Source of the DNA: an uncultured Selenomonadales bacterium | GTDB taxonomy: Bacteria; Bacillota; Negativicutes; Acidaminococcales; Acidaminococcaceae | Assembly: GCA_900316935.1 (NCBI GenBank) | Contig: ONEW01000021.1 | Location: 1 to 43,074 of the forward strand | Direction: 5' to 3' | Length of the DNA stretch: 43,074 nt | In this document: positions 42,805 through 43,074 of the stretch, piece by piece | How the letters are laid out: the number at the start of each line of letters is the position of its first letter | How positions within the stretch are numbered: the stretch's first letter is position 1 | The notes under the pieces: model-generated | What the model was told of the DNA's origin: nothing | What the model saw: only the letters and a program-made list of their open reading frames with translations | The model's database searches: none | Made by a program: the position numbers and the translations under genes

Positions 42805-42830
42805 ATAAAAAAACGCGGCCCTCGCCGCGC
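42805..42830 (-). terminator. Second terminator downstream of the tRNA genes
   Basis: The stem CGCGGC/GCCGCG (42814-42819 and 42824-42829) is followed on the minus strand by TTTTTTT. It backs up the terminator at 42877-42906. Confidence 0.75.
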
Positions 42831-42876
42831 TCCTTCTTCCATGTTGGTTCTGTGCACTGCCCGATGGAAATCAGGC

Positions 42877-42906
42877 AAAAAAAAAAACAGCTGCCGGAGC
42901 AAGCTG
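42877..42906 (-). terminator. Terminator directly after tRNA-Glu
   Basis: The stem CAGCT/AGCTG (42902-42906 and 42888-42892) is followed on the minus strand by an 11-base T run, 8 bp after the tRNA-Glu CCA end. Confidence 0.8.
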
Positions 42907-42913
42907 AAAAAAG

Positions 42914-42988
42914 TGGTGACCGGTGGCGGATTTGAACCGCCGATACCGCCGTGAAAGGGCGGTGTCTTAACCACTTGACCAACCGGCC
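42914..42988 (-). tRNA. tRNA-Glu (anticodon TTC)
   Basis: The minus strand folds as a full cloverleaf of 75 nt with an encoded CCA. The acceptor GGCCGGT pairs with ACCGGTC, the anticodon loop is CTTTCAC in a CCGCC/GGCGG stem, and the T arm has GGTTCAAATCC. The loop gives anticodon TTC, glutamate. Confidence 0.97.
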
Positions 42989-42992
42989 ACAT

Positions 42993-43067
<75 letters not shown>

Positions 43068-43074
43068 ATTAGCT

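Overview
The window reads as a chromosomal segment of a Gram-negative-walled Firmicute (class Negativicutes). Acidaminococcaceae, such as an Acidaminococcus-like gut anaerobe, is my best guess but is inferred only from gene content and gene order. The clues are moderately high G+C, Firmicutes-style ribosome binding sites (AAGGAGG), a CIRCE/HrcA-type groES promoter, a tsaE-tsaB-rimI-tsaD cluster, a tripartite tricarboxylate (TTT) transporter, and a short B12-dependent methionine synthase without its activation domain.

Positions 1-5379 hold one end of an integrated mobilizable element: a MobV-type relaxase, a RepA-like ATPase, a MobC-like protein, a tyrosine integrase, an excisionase-like gene whose 5' end looks frameshifted, and a divergent XRE repressor. 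It abuts the 3' end of guaA, a known integration hotspot for such elements. A gene-free 446 bp stretch between relaxase and RepA carries many hairpins and two mirrored triplets of a 9-bp repeat (candidate oriT and oriV). The other end lies outside the window.

From 5380 on, almost everything is core genome on the minus strand. guaA and a methyltransferase come first. Next is a seven-gene operon read kduI-kduD-tctC-tctB-tctA-dgoK-eda. It links uptake by a TTT transporter to conversion of a 5-keto-4-deoxyuronate-type compound to pyruvate and glyceraldehyde-3-phosphate, with no polysaccharide lyase or glycosidase nearby. This suggests a scavenger of uronate breakdown products and is the most interesting system here. 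groES-groEL (with CIRCE) follows. Then comes an operon for a cell-wall amidase, a GerMN lipoprotein and the tRNA t6A genes tsaE, tsaB, rimI and tsaD. After it come nnr (NAD(P)HX repair), acpS, a membrane-anchored hypothetical and clpB.

Two plus-strand genes of unknown function (27505-29918) end at a 27-bp perfect hairpin. Opposite them are a CYTH/CHAD protein and a TVP38/TMEM64 membrane protein whose genes overlap. A complete branched-chain amino acid ABC transporter follows (livK-livH-livM-livG-livF). Next is a methionine/folate operon (metF, a stand-alone MetH activation protein, metH), then a secreted DUF3298-like protein. The window ends in tRNA-Glu and tRNA-Asn.
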